Positions 34,401 to 48,390 of a stretch of 64,000 nucleotides of DNA are shown here, piece by piece. The position numbers and the translations under genes were made by a program. The DNA comes from Neckera pumila (lineage: Eukaryota; Streptophyta; Bryopsida; Hypnales; Neckeraceae). Where the stretch lies: NCBI GenBank assembly GCA_963969595.1, contig OZ018416.1, forward strand, positions 11,610,065 to 11,674,064, in the 5' to 3' direction. The stretch's first letter is position 1, and every line of letters begins with the position of its first letter. Below the pieces are notes generated by a model, which searched no databases, was not told where the DNA came from, and was given only the letters and a program-made list of their open reading frames with translations.

Positions 34401-35234
34401 AAATAACTTCTCACAAAATAGATGGTGACCTCTACGTGGGTCATCTATAAGAATTTCTAATAACTAGAAGGATTCTTTCAATCATGAATTGTTAACTCCT
34501 ATAAATCTATATTTTGTCACATGCACTCAAATGTTAATCTTGGTGTATTCAAATTCATGAGTTTCAGTACTACTTTAGCTAATAGATCCTAATTATCTCT
34601 CAAACTCATAACTGACATTTTAGGCACCTAAATTAAACACTAGAAATAGGAAATTAAAGTACTTCTGAACTTCTATAAGTAACTCACAATATTAGTAGGG
34701 ACTTCCACCAAATATGATGCAAATACTCTTTCTATGTCTCTTTAACAACAAACTCTATTAAAACTATGCAAAAAAGAAAATTAATTATGAGATGTAAGTG
34801 ACATAGAGGAGGTGTTCTTCTCGAGAGGGTTCAAAATTGGATTTAAAACTTCTTATTTGAAACCAAATTATAAATTTAGAAAAAAAGATATGCCAATCAT
34901 TTTGTATATCGCAAACGTATTAAAGTATTGGGGCTGAATGTGATTCTTATGATTTTACTATTGTAATTATGTACAAAAAACATACTCCAATTTTTATTAA
35001 ATCAACTTACATTGAAAGTTTATTCTTTCATGTTTCTATAATAGAGCCACAAGGCTAAACAAAGTATTTATAAACTACATACCCATATTAAAAGGTAGAC
35101 TCTATCTTTTTATTGTACTCTTTTTAGATTAAACTATAATGGTTACATACATGCATACTTATATATATTTATATATGTATGTATGTATATAAATATATAC
35201 ATTTTTTATTTTTTATTTTTAATTTTTTTTATAT
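34401..35234. repeat. AT-rich intergenic with a TA/TGTA microsatellite at 35157-35215
   Basis: TATATATTTATATATGTATG-type simple sequence; nothing else recognised. Confidence 0.7.
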
Positions 35235-35815
35235 TTATTATTTGATTGGTGGCGTGATTGAGGGTAATCACTATTTTTGAGTGGTGAATATAAGGAAGGA
35301 GGGAGGGATGTAAGAACTTAGGGAGTTGTGTGGTGTCATTGGTTTTAGTCTTGTTCTATGATTTGTTGAGATGTCAAATAAAAAGGTGAATATAATTTGA
35401 AGGTTATAAAGGTGGTCTATAGTTTTTGTTGATTTCATTGTCAAAGATTAGGAGGACTCTTAAACTACATTTTTTAGTAAGAGAGTATAGTTTATTTTAC
35501 TGTTTAAACTTGTTTCAATACTTACGAAAATACTTATATGTTCTATTATTGTTTTATTTTATATATTTGATGATGATTGGTTGGTGAACAACTTGATAAA
35601 GAAGTTTAGTGGTGCTTCTTAAGTAGTGAGTATAAAGAAGGGGTGAATGGATGTAAAAATTCATGAAGTTGTTTAGATGCTATTGTTTTTAGTTTGTGTT
35701 GAACTTGTGTGATGTCTAACTAAATGGTGAATAGAGAGGTGGAAAGTTTTGAAGGTGATTTGGAATTTTATATATCTTGATTGCCAAAGACTCCAATGTT
35801 TTTGACATCACATGT
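35235..35815. repeat. Diverged tandem repeat, unit about 330 bp
   Basis: Two units (35235-35510 and 35565-35815) share an ordered series of phrases: GATTGGTGG/GATTGGTTGG, GAGTGGTGAATATAAGGAAG/GTAGTGAGTATAAAGAAGG, GATGTAAGAACTTAGGGAG/GATGTAAAAATTCATGAAG, GAGATGTCAAATAAAAAGGTG/TGATGTCTAACTAAATGGTG, and CATTGTCAAAGATT/GATTGCCAAAGACT. A weaker third unit may follow to about 36060. Confidence 0.6.
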
Positions 35816-36179
35816 TTCAAAGTAAATTGTTCTAGTGCTTCTATTTAGTTTTGTCGCTAAAAAATGTAATGTCGTAGAATGTATGAAGATTGGTGTTTTT
35901 AGTCGTATGAATATTAGAAATTAATGATTTATGTGAGATGTTTGATCATTTTGTTATAAGTTGAGACTATAGAGATAAACTTGGGGACTATGAGGGTACA
36001 CAAAAAGAAAATAGCATGTTTGGATTTGAATGCTGAATTTTATGTACCTTGAAGTCTTTGTATGTTGAGGCAAATCAATTAAGCTCATATCTAAATCCTC
36101 ATAGAACTGGTCAAGAGCATTAAACCAAAAGGTGAGTAAATTGATTGTTTATAATAATAGGATTAATTTGCATGGTTAT

Positions 36180-36640
36180 AGGGCTGCTATTTACGATTGT
36201 AGGTCCACTACATTTACATCAAACAAAATAGATATAAATTGACCTCGAAATTGATTTGCCTATTTGACCAACACATAAAAAAGATTTATATAAGAAATTA
36301 TGTGTATTATTTTAAAAGTATTATCTTATAAATGATTAGGTAATAGAAGCATTCATTGCATATGACAATTTGACCAAACCTAAATCATTTGACTAAAATA
36401 GTGTAGCACTTTGTAGAATACTTGGTAGGAATGGAACATCATACATTGTATCAAATGAACGCATATGCTAATGGACAAAAAATTAAATATACATTTCCGA
36501 AAATAAGAATGTTAAAATATTATGAAATCTAAAAATAAGCATATTTGATTATAGAGTATGATTCTATTTGAAAAGTAACATTAGTCTTATAAATGATAGA
36601 GCGCATAAACCTTCTCCTATTAGAATCCTTATATTCATAC
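36180..36640. repeat. Dispersed repeat, copy 1 (partner at 40700-41190)
   Basis: Shares GCATTCATTGCATATGACAA, TTTGACCAAA, CATACATTGT and AAATGATAGA in the same order with the partner. Unknown family, non-coding. Confidence 0.6.
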
Positions 36641-39600
36641 TCTTCTTGATTTTGTTAGGAAAGACAAAATCAATATTAGAATACAATTCACTACAAATTG
36701 CAATTCATGAGCTTCATTGATTAATATGTTGTATACAAGAGAGCTGAAATCAAGGACATTTAGATCATTATTCATATCAAAAAGACCAAAAAAAACATGT
36801 CATATATGAAATCATTTGTCTACTATGGCTTCAAATATAGTACTTCATAAATCCGTTTCTGTCTTTGTTACTATAATCTCTAAGCTAGGCCACTAAACAA
36901 ATTTTTCAATAATAATGCATGCATTCAATGGATGCAAACATTTTGGGCCAGGTACGCTTTGCACTTATAACCATTTATTTCTTAATTTGTTCTAGTCGGT
37001 TGCCTCAAGTATTAATTGTCAAATTTTACACAAACAACAATACAAAATTTTTTCTATTGCCACCACAGCTATGGATTCAGCAATTTATAATACTCATTAG
37101 TGGCAATTGTAAAAATTTCACATGTAAGCATTCAAATCGCTAATATACATTTTTGAATTGAAAAAAATTCTAATTTTCCAACTGTTTTTAGATTTCCGCA
37201 AAAAATAACTAGCTTAGTCACAAATTCTAACCATAAAAAATAATTATTTTTACATTCTAAAATAAAGGTAGAAATGTATAGGTTCATATACCGGAGTCTC
37301 TAAGAAATAATATGCAAACATTCTTTCATGTCCAATTTGCTTCTCTCTCTCCCTCTCTAAATTTTTACATCATTTTGACCTTAAGCCTCTTGCTTGTAAT
37401 TTTGACTCAACAATTAAATCATGACGAACTTGGGCTAAAAAATTATTGAAAATGATATCTTCTTGTTACTTTTAGTCATTTCCATGCATCATTTGTTTGA
37501 TGAGCAGCTAATCTAGCTCTCTATACTTCCATATCTGCACAGCAACACTAGTACTTTCTTCACCACCAAAACTTAACTTTGATTGATTTTTCCATAGAAT
37601 TTTACAAGCATTTTGAAAATAAAAAAAAAGGCAACAAATGAGCTTTTGGCCTTCCAACTCAATGAAGAAGAAACAATAGAATTTGAAAATTCTTCAAGAA
37701 GTGCAAGTATCAATGGAGAGTAGTATGTAAATTCCTCAATTGGTTGTTTTACTTTTTACACCCAAAACATCCACAATATTAACTTTGAAGCTGAATTTGA
37801 CTACCAAACCAAATTTTCTATTTATTTAATAGATGTATAAAATTTTGATATCTTTTACTAGTGAAAAAATGCATGTTTTATTTCTGATTTTTATTTCAAC
37901 ATTTTTAATAGAAAAAACAAATTATTGTGATTTTTTTAAAGCTATAGATGGAAATATATCAAATTAAAAATTTATTAGAATAATTTAATTTTTACTATAA
38001 ATGTAAGGTAGGATGAAAAACGTAATTTTATAATGTACATTTTAAAAATGATTTTGAAAAAATGAAATATGAATGTAAAACATACCATACTGTGTTATTT
38101 GGATTTTAGCATATGGAGCTTTTACTTGCAATAACTCTTCCTGTTTTTGACATTTTTCAATATTTTGAAATGGAATAGAAATAAAACTTGTAAAGTTTCA
38201 TTTTTACAATTTAAATCAAATTCCAAAAATAATTATTTTAGAAGTTGGAATCAAGGTTAGCCCTTATGATGCAATTATAGCTTGTAACCAACAATTTTAT
38301 TTTATTTTTTCATTTCAGCTATGTCAAATGGGATGTTAAATCAACATGTTTCTACAAAAGCAATCCATTAATGTGTAACTCAATGGATGTCATAAATACA
38401 TCAACAAGAGAAGGTTTCATTAGTCTTGTGAAAAATATTTACGCAAGTTTCTTTAGCATTTTCATCATCAAATCTATCATACTACTATTACAAAAGTCAA
38501 TAATTGATGGAAAAGGCGAGCTAATTTTTTTTAGCAAATATATAAAGAGGGGCATTACCTTTCAATGATATATTCTCATACAAGAATTTGATGGAGGACA
38601 AATATCAAAGCCCTACATAGTCGTAGAAGAAAGCGAGTACCTTGGGTCCTATGGTTGCATGAAAAACTCAAAAGTAAATTTTTGAAATTAAAAATTATTG
38701 TTATCAAATTTTTTGCAAAACTACTGCTCTCTTTAATACAAAACATTCTGCCAAACTCTTAGCATCCACAATTTTCATCACATTGTGCAAAGCCAGGATT
38801 TAAAAAATGTTTGTTGGATTTGTTGGACATTTCTTGAATTCAAGCATTCATGATGCATTTTAATATTGTTGGAAGAACTCAATATAAAAGTTGTTAATTA
38901 GACATACAAAACAAGCCTATATAGAACAAATAGTATCATATCATATAGATGAATTGAGCAATGGACTTAAGAGCGATGAATTGAATAAGAACCTTATAGA
39001 AAATGTTGATGAGATTCATTTCATCTTCAATATGGGTAATTATAGACAAAATTTATAGCAAAAGATTAATGACTATAAAAAAAAATAGTCTACTGGAGGT
39101 CCATTATTAGGAAAAAATACAAATAAAGTTAGAAATAAAGTTAAAATACACATAATAGTATAATATAGGGATATTTAAATAATAATGATAATATTAAATA
39201 AACAACTTGAATGAATGATATGTGATCTTGGTCACACTTTTTCACAAAAGAGATGATTCTTCGTTTTTTAGGATTATAGATAGACTCTAAAAAAATAAAA
39301 ACACCGGCACTTGGTATATTTATGTTACACTTATATTTTAATATATAATTATTATGCAAATTGTGTAATTTATATATTATTCTAGTAAAAAAATTTAATG
39401 AAAAAACCCTGCAAAGGGAGTGATTTTGTTATGCGTTGGAGGTTAATGAGTCAACTGATTACTGTGAGTATAAGAAGTTTGGATTCTTGTGGTATATTAA
39501 AAAATCAATACGATGGAGTAGCAAGATTACAAAATAATTTACGAAAAACTCTCATGGCGCCTTGATTTTGCAAATCATGGCATCCTTACATACATTGAAC

Positions 39601-40699
39601 AACTTGATTCAAATTTGAAGGAGACAATTACAATCTAGATTTGAAGTAGCGAACCCAGATAACGTTGAAAAGCAAAATTGCGTGAATTTTCAAGCAACAA
39701 TTCTCCAATCTCAAGGTTATTGTTGCTAGTCATCTGAATTAAAGACGATCTTGCCAGAAGCAAGAAGAGTTCAAATAATTGAAAGAAAATTTGGAGCGGG
39801 AGAGAGCACTGAAGCAACCCGAATCCAAATCTATGGAGATCAGGTTTTTGAGGCAGACCAATAAGCAAGAGCTTTGAATTTTTTTTGTTACAGATGGGCT
39901 ACACTCTTTTCAGTCCAAAATTACACTCAAATTACTTGTGATCCTCTGACTGCATCTCAAGAATTGACACTTCAGTCATTGTGTGTTTGCAGCATTGACA
40001 CAAACCAAATGATTGAAGCAATAGATTAAAATTTTGTTTTTTTTCTTCTTTGATTGTTGAGAATTCTCGAATGCTTGTAATCAATTAATTGAGAACCCCC
40101 AGTTCTTTTTATCACATAATTTCATAGGTTCTTATAAGATTTGATTTGAAAATTACAACTTTTAGAACGTTTGATCAGGCCTCTTCGCCAAAGATTGAAA
40201 TTTTAATATTTTGTACTAAATTTGTTGCCGGAGAGGGTTGTGTAGATCAAGATTGACAGATTGACTAAGAATCAGAATCAAATTTTATAAAAATTTCGGC
40301 AAAACAAACAAAAATTTGCAATCAGACTTTGGTAAAGGAGGCAGAGATTGCTACAGACGTTGGACGGAGAGATTAGGGATTTAGCCCACGGTCTTGGGTC
40401 CATGCGTGCGGTCTTAGGGCCTTATTGCACAGTCATAGGGTCTAATTTCTACGGTAATAGGTCGGAATCAATGGTTATAAGGCTCTTTCTATAGGTCTTT
40501 GGTCTCTTGGTTGTTATTTAAAAAACTTAAGTGTTTGGTCTTGGAATTTATATATTTGTTCTATCTGTAATTTTTTTCAATATTTTGTATGTAAATTTAC
40601 GAAATTAACCAATGTTAGTTTGGACCAATTTGACCTGACTATTTGACCTAAACACATGTAAGAAAAGCTAAAGGAAAAAGACCAAATTTAGATATAACA
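36641..40699. other. AT-rich intergenic, nothing recognised
   Basis: Several short ORFs without recognisable features. A stretch near 40389-40505 has irregular repeats of GGTCTT(A/G)GGT-like words, noted separately. Confidence 0.5.
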
Positions 40700-41190
40700 C
40701 CTAAACTCACCATACTCTACATTAATTGGGACTATTTGACCTTGAATTGACGGATTTAGGCATTTGCATTAGATTTGCTTATGGCGAGTACTTATTGGAT
40801 TATTTGACTTAAATTTAAAAGGAAATAATTAATGATTTATACATACTATTTTCAAAGTATTATTTTGGAATTGATTAGGTCCAAGAGCATTCATTGCATA
40901 AGACAATTTGACCAAATGTGAATTTTTTACCAGAATATTTGACCTTTTTATAAAAATTCTAGATAGGATTGAGACTTCATACATTGTGTCACATTCATAT
41001 GGTAAAGGACTGCAACCTGAATTCTATTATTGGAAATAAGAGTATTTATATACTATAAACAAGTATACTTGATTTTTAAGTATAGATCTATTTAAAAAGT
41101 GACCTAAGTCACAAAATGATAGATTGATTAAACCTTTCCCTTGAAAATAACTCTTATATTAATATTTTCTTGGGTTGGTAAAATAAGGCA
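40700..41190. repeat. Dispersed repeat, copy 2 (partner at 36180-36640)
   Basis: Contains GCATTCATTGCATAAGACAA, TTTGACCAAATG, CATACATTGTGTCA and AAAATGATAGATTGATT, matching the partner in order and orientation with moderate divergence. Confidence 0.6.
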
Positions 41191-43279
41191 AAATTTAGAT
41201 TACGATAATGGTAAAATTTTGGGATTTGGATGATAGTATGAAATATGCAGATGTGGTGTCAAATAGAGTTGGAGTTATAATAGTGGTGAAAATATCGAGG
41301 GGGTAAATTGTCTTGATAAATGATTCTTTCTAAATATTTCTAAACAAAAATGATAAATATCCTATTCAAGGTTGCCAGACAATGTAATAGGTGTGAATTA
41401 TCGCACTATTGCATAGGGGATCTATGATAAGAGTAATTTGGAATGAATATTTTAGTGAGCTAAGAACCATTCTTTGGGGCAAAGAAAATTGATGTATGTA
41501 GATAATTGTGCATCACACAATGATACTATCCAAGCACTTTTGATAACAGATGGGTTGAATATAGAAATAAATTTTTTTTTGTAAATTCAACAGATTTGTG
41601 TCAGCCACCAAACTCATTTGTCATTTCAAAAATCAAGGATGCATGGTCATTACATTGGGAAGATGAAGTGTGTGAAGATGATAGGGCAGCAGGAATGTTG
41701 CAAAACTCTAGAAAAATATTTTTTACGGTATTGGCAATAATCATAGTAAAGGATATAAATGAACATGGAGCTTAAAGAGGAATTAACTATGCCTAAAAAG
41801 CCATGATTTGTACTGGCTTGGCATGTAATGTTTCTGGTGGGTGGCATGTCAAACAATTGACCATCATTAGAGGAAATTTCAAGCCTCTCAAGGGCTGCTC
41901 TATAGTCCTTTGAGGTACCTTGAAATTTGCTTTTATTTTGCTCAAAAAGTCGTTTAAATTCCCTTATTTCCGCTCAATTGAAACTGCAGCAGCAGTGGCA
42001 TAGGAACCCAGAGTTCCAAATAAAAAAATTATTTAAAAAGGGCTTTTTTGGAACATCTCTTTTCTATCAAGAGTATTAATCTATTCCCATCACAATCAGA
42101 AGCACCTATATTTCCTTAAACAAGTTTTACAGATCATCATTGGAACGTGGACTCATATTGCAACTTTCTATCAAAATTTATGTGTACTAGTTTTTGACCA
42201 CCACATATATAGATATATAGTGATTTTAACAAGCATTTGGACTTAAGAATAAATACCCAGTGTAAAATCAAAATCAAAGTAAAAAATCATCATGCCTTGT
42301 AATTTAGAACACAATGTAAATAAGCATGTGTCCTAGAGGTCATGTACAAAGGTTCGATTTTGTAAGATATTGCTACTTTTCATAAACTTAAGAAGAATAG
42401 CTTATATCAAGAACTAAAGACCTCACTATACAATCTTTTTTCTTCAAGTAGAACAATTAGAAGTGTAGGAAAAACATCATGTTCACGCGTTCTAAGTGAT
42501 TTTAAGAGGACAAGAGCCTCACCTGCACCTATACACAAAAACCAAAGAAACTAACTTCACTGATGACTGAGAGTTTTGAAGGAGAGAACGACTTCAAAAA
42601 TGACCAACCAGTATAGAGAGAACCATGGGCCTAGTAGCTAATTTATGTCCCCATGTTCCCATGCGGTAACCAGCAAATGTGAGATTGTGCTAATTACACG
42701 CAAAACCAAGTAGTTAGACTATCCAACCACCAAATCCAATGGTATTTAAGGCCTTCATTAGTTATAAATTCAAATGTAATAGAACTTAACTGTTGCCTAA
42801 CTGGTGGCTAAGTAAATTGCTAAATAAAGTAGTTAAACATCACTTGTCAAGTTGTAGATATTAACAACTATGTATAGCTTTTAACTACTTACAATTAAAA
42901 AAACAACTAAAGAGCTTCAACAATTAACTTAATTGTGCTCCAGTGATAAAATTTAAACAACATGAATCTTGTGCCTCAAAATCTTCATCCTATAGAAAAT
43001 TATTTCAAAGCTGGAAGGACAAATATTTGTTGTAAACATTGGGAATTTTAATCCAATGATCAATCTAAAATATTTTACATCTATATATCATTATGTATAT
43101 AGAGAAGTCTTTATATATGCATATAATTGTCAATATGTCCATATGTATATATATATATACATACACATGCACAAGTAATTGTAGAAATATATATAAAGTC
43201 TAACAAGGCAAATTTAAGTATTCTAATTTTATTGTGCCTAAAGTGTATAAGAACACATTGGAAAACTAAATATTATCTC
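41191..43279. other. AT-rich intergenic with a TA microsatellite near 43140-43165
   Basis: No supported gene or element. Confidence 0.55.
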
Positions 43280-43540
43280 CAAGAAAATCTCTAGGATCAT
43301 TTTTAGAATTTTAAATCTAGAAAATATAAAAATATAAAATATAAAATATAAAAATAAATTAAAATTAAAATTAAAAATTAAAAATTAAAATAAAATTCTG
43401 GGAAACTTGACTGCTTTGGCGAGCAGTTAGAGACTTTGACTGCTCACGAAGAGCATTCTAAAGTTGGCAGGCCATGCAAAGAACAGCATGGTATGTCTAT
43501 TTTGGATGGTCCTCCAAGGGGCTAAATTTTTCTTTAATGG
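43280..43540. mobile_element. Possible relic of the ATTAGAAGAAATCT MITE (copy 3)
   Basis: The A-rich interior (AAATATAAAATATAAAA) and the right end ATGGTCCTCCAAGGGGC...TTTCTTTAATGGG resemble the right end of the 7777 copy. The left end is poorly preserved. Confidence 0.35.
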
Positions 43541-44032
43541 GAGCTCCAAAATATTATTGCAAAGTATCCAGATCATTTCAAAGGAATACATGTTCATATC
43601 CTTCTTTGATGGTCTTATCTTTTGAGGAGTGCATGTTCCTATATTTTTTGATGGTTTTATCTTTCGGGAATATAGTACATTGATTTTTACAAATGTCTCC
43701 AGATTTATATCTTCATAAATATTCCAATTTCATTAACTCTATAACTAAGTGTTTTGGTGTGATTTGTTAGTAGAGGTTTAACAAAATAGAATAGATTGTT
43801 CCATCTAAAATAGAGAAGTCTATTTTGTTGGTTTAATTCAAGGCTTTGATTGATTAGATTTGAAGGTGTACATTTAAACCTTGTAACTTGAAAGTACAAG
43901 TTGATATCTATCCACATTGATGTGATTGTAGGTTGAATTGTTGAGTTTGTTAATTATTTTGAATTGTTGAATAAATTGATCTATAATATTGTATGATATG
44001 GTTTATTTGATATTGTTTCATACTATTGTTAA

Positions 44033-44240
44033 TTGGTAAGGCTTTTTATGTATTGGTAGACATTTTCATTACTTATAGTGGTGGTCTTTTACTTTTTATT
44101 TCTTGAGATGCATACAAATGTATATATTGTTATTTGGTAAGGCTTTCATGCATTGGTAGACATTTTCATTATTTATGATAATGATAATTGATTTTTTATT
44201 ACTTAAGGTGCATACAAACATATGTGGTGTTTGTATAAAC
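44033..44240. repeat. Tandem duplication, unit about 101 bp
   Basis: TTGGTAAGGCTTTTTATGTA at 44033 and TTGGTAAGGCTTTCATGCAT at 44134 open two units that continue with GGTAGACATTTTCATTA and GTGCATACAAAC/ATGCATACAAAT blocks. Confidence 0.75.
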
Positions 44241-44526
44241 ATTATTTTGTGAGAAACAACAATTTCCTATTGTGTAGCAGAGCATGAATTGAGAAAAATC
44301 AAATTATTTTGCTTTATATCGTATACTAACCACTAGCTTCATGCATGTACCATTGCAATTTGATTGGATTTGAACTTAGTCTGGATTTGAACTCAGTTTG
44401 AATTTTAAACCTGGGGACCAAACTATGACATTGCTGGAAACAGAATGTGACCTATTTAATAAAGATTAGATTGCACTTTTGCATCATTCACTACAACTTC
44501 ATTGCTGAATGTTTGGCCCAAGTTTA

Positions 44527-44597
44527 GAGCATCTCCACGGCTGACTAGGTATATAGACATTCCACGTGGCTCTTTGGCGTGTTGTTGAGATGCGGCT
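44527..44597. mobile_element. Possible small Harbinger-type MITE or terminus
   Basis: TTTAGAGCATCTCCACGGCT followed 60 bp later by TTGTTGAGATGC. GAGCATCTCCA ends are common in plant PIF/Harbinger-type MITEs. Boundaries and target duplication are not clear. Confidence 0.35.
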
Positions 44598-47439
44598 GGT
44601 TCGTAGGAAGGGAGTGTGATCCATAGCAACACAGTAAACCCCACTTTACAAATAGGATAGGCACATCGCTTGAGAATTGCAGTTTGTTACATATGGATGA
44701 AGTCAACTGCACAAACATTGTCGAGGCTTATTCTAGGGTTTCTTCTTCCTTGAAGCCACTAACCTAGGTGTCGTCTTCATTAGCTACATCCTCTAGTCCA
44801 ATGAAGCTGCTGAAATTTTGTTGAATTGCTTCATTTTTTCTTTTCACAAATTTATTTTCTTGAACAAAGAGTGTGCTTGCCATTTCTTGTTGATATTGGA
44901 AGGTTCAATTCTTGGTGAGACAATGCTTGTATATACAGAAAATGATCTTTTTTGAAAGAAGGTGTTGACATAATTGCTTCATGAATTGCTGAAAGACTTT
45001 GAGTTTGCTATTGCTAGAGTTTATTCATTGATGTGGAACTTGAAGTTGAATTTCCAAAAAGAAGATTAGGAAAAAAACTTACAGGTGATGATGGAATGTA
45101 GAGCAAATTATTTCTTGTAGGCAATTTCAGATCAATTCTCTTAGAGCAAACATAGATTATGTTGTTGTTAGCTGAAGGACCTTTATGAGATGGCCTTTAG
45201 TAAGCAAAGTTTTATAAGACTTAAATTTGTTTTCAATTTTCAATGAGATCTCTATGTATATGTAATGAACAATTATGAAATCTAGTAGGTTAATTATGCA
45301 GCATAAATGTCCATGGCACTTAATTTTGATGTAAACAATATTTAGAAGTTGAATAGTTGTTTTATGCCATTTCAAATTTGAAATGGCATATGGCTCTAAA
45401 ATCACCTACCACCTTCAATGTACATTTTTTTTTATATTTCTCAAGGCAAAGAACAATATACATGTATAAATAGTATACATTCAAAGAGGTGTATGATTTT
45501 ACAACTTGTGTACCTTTATAAACTTGGAACCTCCATACTTTACAAACTTAAATCCTTCCCATGATGCATTATTTCTTCTAAAAAGTTGAGTATAGAATTT
45601 GAATACTTAGACTCAATCTTGAAGTTCTAATATGTGCCTTTATGATTAGACATTTTAATCATTGAATGCACCTTGTTTTATTATCAATAATAGTTGTGCA
45701 TTCCACCTTAAAGCTCACAATTTTGTAATGGTGAGATATTTAATATTTTTGAGTTATGTGCTAAATAAGTCAAATGTATGGCTATCATTGCAATATGTCA
45801 ATTGAAGAAATGTAATTTGATGATTAAATGTTGTTTTGTAGGTAGGTAGAATTGATGTGGTAGTGTACAAATGCAAAAAATGTCAAAGCATAGTTTGTTC
45901 TAGTAGTTACAGTAGAAACTTCTACTCGACTATAAAATGCACCATGAAGAAGCTCAGTCCACATTTTTGTGTAGACAATTTGATCACTTGCTAAGTACAT
46001 CTTCTATACAGACAAATACGTGAACTCATCATTTAATAATAGCATCTTTAGCTAATTAGGTAACAACACCTACTTCTTACCTATTCATGGAACTATCCCA
46101 TCCACATTCTTGCTTAAAAAGTACCACCTCTATAGCCAGAGCTTAGAATCAAATTTAACATGCACCTATTTTGAGCACCTTAAAGCTACATAGTTTATTC
46201 AAAGGGAATTGCAAAAAATGCATTTGAATAAAATCATGATCCTTTATCAACTACCAAATTTACTTTATTGGCACCATTACTTTCAAGTTCAATTTGACCT
46301 TCGTACGTTCCTATTTCTAGTCTATTAAATTCTTATCAAGTATCCATGAAGTCTAATTTGAACATGTGTAGTCCTAATTTGCAAAATAATGATTATGATT
46401 TTTGTATTCAAGATTTTTGACAACATACTTTGGCAATCTAAATTTCTTAGAATTGAAAAATTAGAAGAATGTGACTCACTTATAATACAAGTTGGATGAT
46501 AATTGCCCATATTGCATTATATATATATATATATATATGAATTGGCTTGTATATATATTAAAGGCATCCTTTTTGTGATTTTTTTCCTCTAATTATTCTT
46601 TCTTTTAATTTTGACAAGTAGAAAGAGGATTTGAAGAATTGAATCACTTAGACTATTGAATTGCCCTCATAATCTAGCATTTCCATATCTACATCTATAA
46701 GTGTTATCTTTGCATTCTTTGATTGCATGTGAGCTTTGGCATGTGTACAAGGACTTTAACGGGACACATTGGAAAAAAAATAGAACTTTTGAAAATAGTT
46801 CGCTTCATGGTTGACTTAGAAGAAATACCACTAATCTTAATCAAAGTGTAGACTTGTAGGAATCAATTCATGAACTACATTTCATTCTTCTTTTATGTAT
46901 TTTTTTACCTTATAATTTGATATTGTGTCAGATTCTCAAGTACTGTTTGTTCACTAGCAACTAATTCCCTGACACTTTGCGTCGCTAATAGTATTGTGCA
47001 TGATTTGTAGAGCATTCTATAAGTGTAGAAGATAGATGTTGTTAGAGTCAAAGTCTGTGCCATTGGGTGATTGCAAGCAAGCGCAATCTTTTCTAAAAAA
47101 ATGGATTTTTTTATTTGAGTTTTTTGAATGTTCTTTGAATTATTAAAAATGAAAATATCCACAAACCCCTTTTTTGCTATTTTCTGCTCCTAGTGGCTTC
47201 TGTAGTACTTTGCAACAGTCTATAGTACTGCATAGTACAACATAATACTAAATTGACAGTTTAGATTTGTAGGCGCTCTAAATCGACAATTTAGATCTCG
47301 GTGACGCTGCTACCACATGGTACTGGTAGTATTGCACAATACTACTAGTTCTATTGCCAAAAAACTGTCTTTTTGAACCAAAAATGTGAAGTGGTTCTTG
47401 CAATTATCCCACTGCTACATTAATATAGACGCTTGGAGA
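44598..47439. other. AT-rich intergenic with a (TA)n run near 46515-46540
   Basis: No gene supported. The segment 47330-47430 contains TTCTTGCAATTATCCCACTG, which resembles the end of the element that finishes near 56996. Confidence 0.45.
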
Positions 47440-48390
47440 GCAAAAGTAGCGGCTTTATAGCGAGAAGTGCATGAAGATGACAAACAAGAAGACCTCCTTT
47501 TCAACAAGTAATTAGATCAAGTTTGTGATTATTCCATTATTGAGATTGAAGGGACCAGTAGAATTGGAGGGTTTATGCTAGGTCGGCGTGGCAATATAGA
47601 AAGAGAAAGGGTAGAAATACATGAATGCCTACATATTGATTACTTCTGAGAGGCTCCTATTTGTGGAGCAATACAATTTTAACGCTGCTTTTTAAATGCA
47701 AAGATCACTTTTCTTATCGGTCATGGTAGAGGTTTGTACACAAAAGCATTATTTTCTGCAGAAACGTGATGTTGGAAAATTAGAACTTTCATCACTTCAA
47801 AAATGCACTGCAGCTCTTTGCATGTTTGCTTACATGGTCACTACAGATACAACAAATGAGTACTATCAGAATTGAAAAGTCTACAACTGTGGAGGTCATG
47901 GAGAGATTTTGTATTGCCGTTCAAGCTAAATTTGGACCTCACTACTCGAGGCAACCAACAAGAGCTAATTTGCCGATGGAATCTACCCGCCATGATTGTG
48001 CTTGTGTATAGACTATTCATGGACCAGATGACGTGAAGCGTACTTACTTTGCACAACAATAAGAGTGTGCTCGGAAAGATGTTGAAAGGTGCTTTGGTGT
48101 TCTACAAGCACGTTTCGTAATAATTCAAAATTCTTGCAGATAGTGGAGTCTAGAGTCCATGTCTAACATCATATTTGCATGTTGGATTCTGCACAACATG
48201 ATTTTAGAAGACAAAACAAATATAGGTCTTGATTTCCATTCAATATTCACCAAATTTGCCTTTGCGTCGAGATCTTTCTTACGACGATTTAAGAATGGGC
48301 ATTGTGCAAATAGAATGTGAAGACACATACTATAGTCTAAGAGAAGACTTGATTGAGCATTTGTAGGCATTGAAAGGAAGTAGCTCCCTC
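47440..48390 (+). pseudogene. PIF/Harbinger transposase relic with internal deletion
   Basis: Conceptual reading across frames gives the family's ordered blocks: GRRGNIERERVEIHE (47583-47627); ALCMFAYMVTTDTTNEY (about 47815-47860); TTVEVMERFCIAVQAKFGPHYSRQPTRANL (47880-47975, in three short motifs); then RKDVERCFGVLQARF (48075-48120), a CWILHNM block and YSLREDLIEHL (about 48334-48370). The catalytic DDE core normally found between the RQPT and RKDVER blocks is missing, and several stops and frame shifts occur, so it cannot encode an active enzyme. Plant PIF transposases cut and paste DNA with TWA target sites. It pairs with an ORF1 relic at 50060-50960. Confidence 0.75.
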
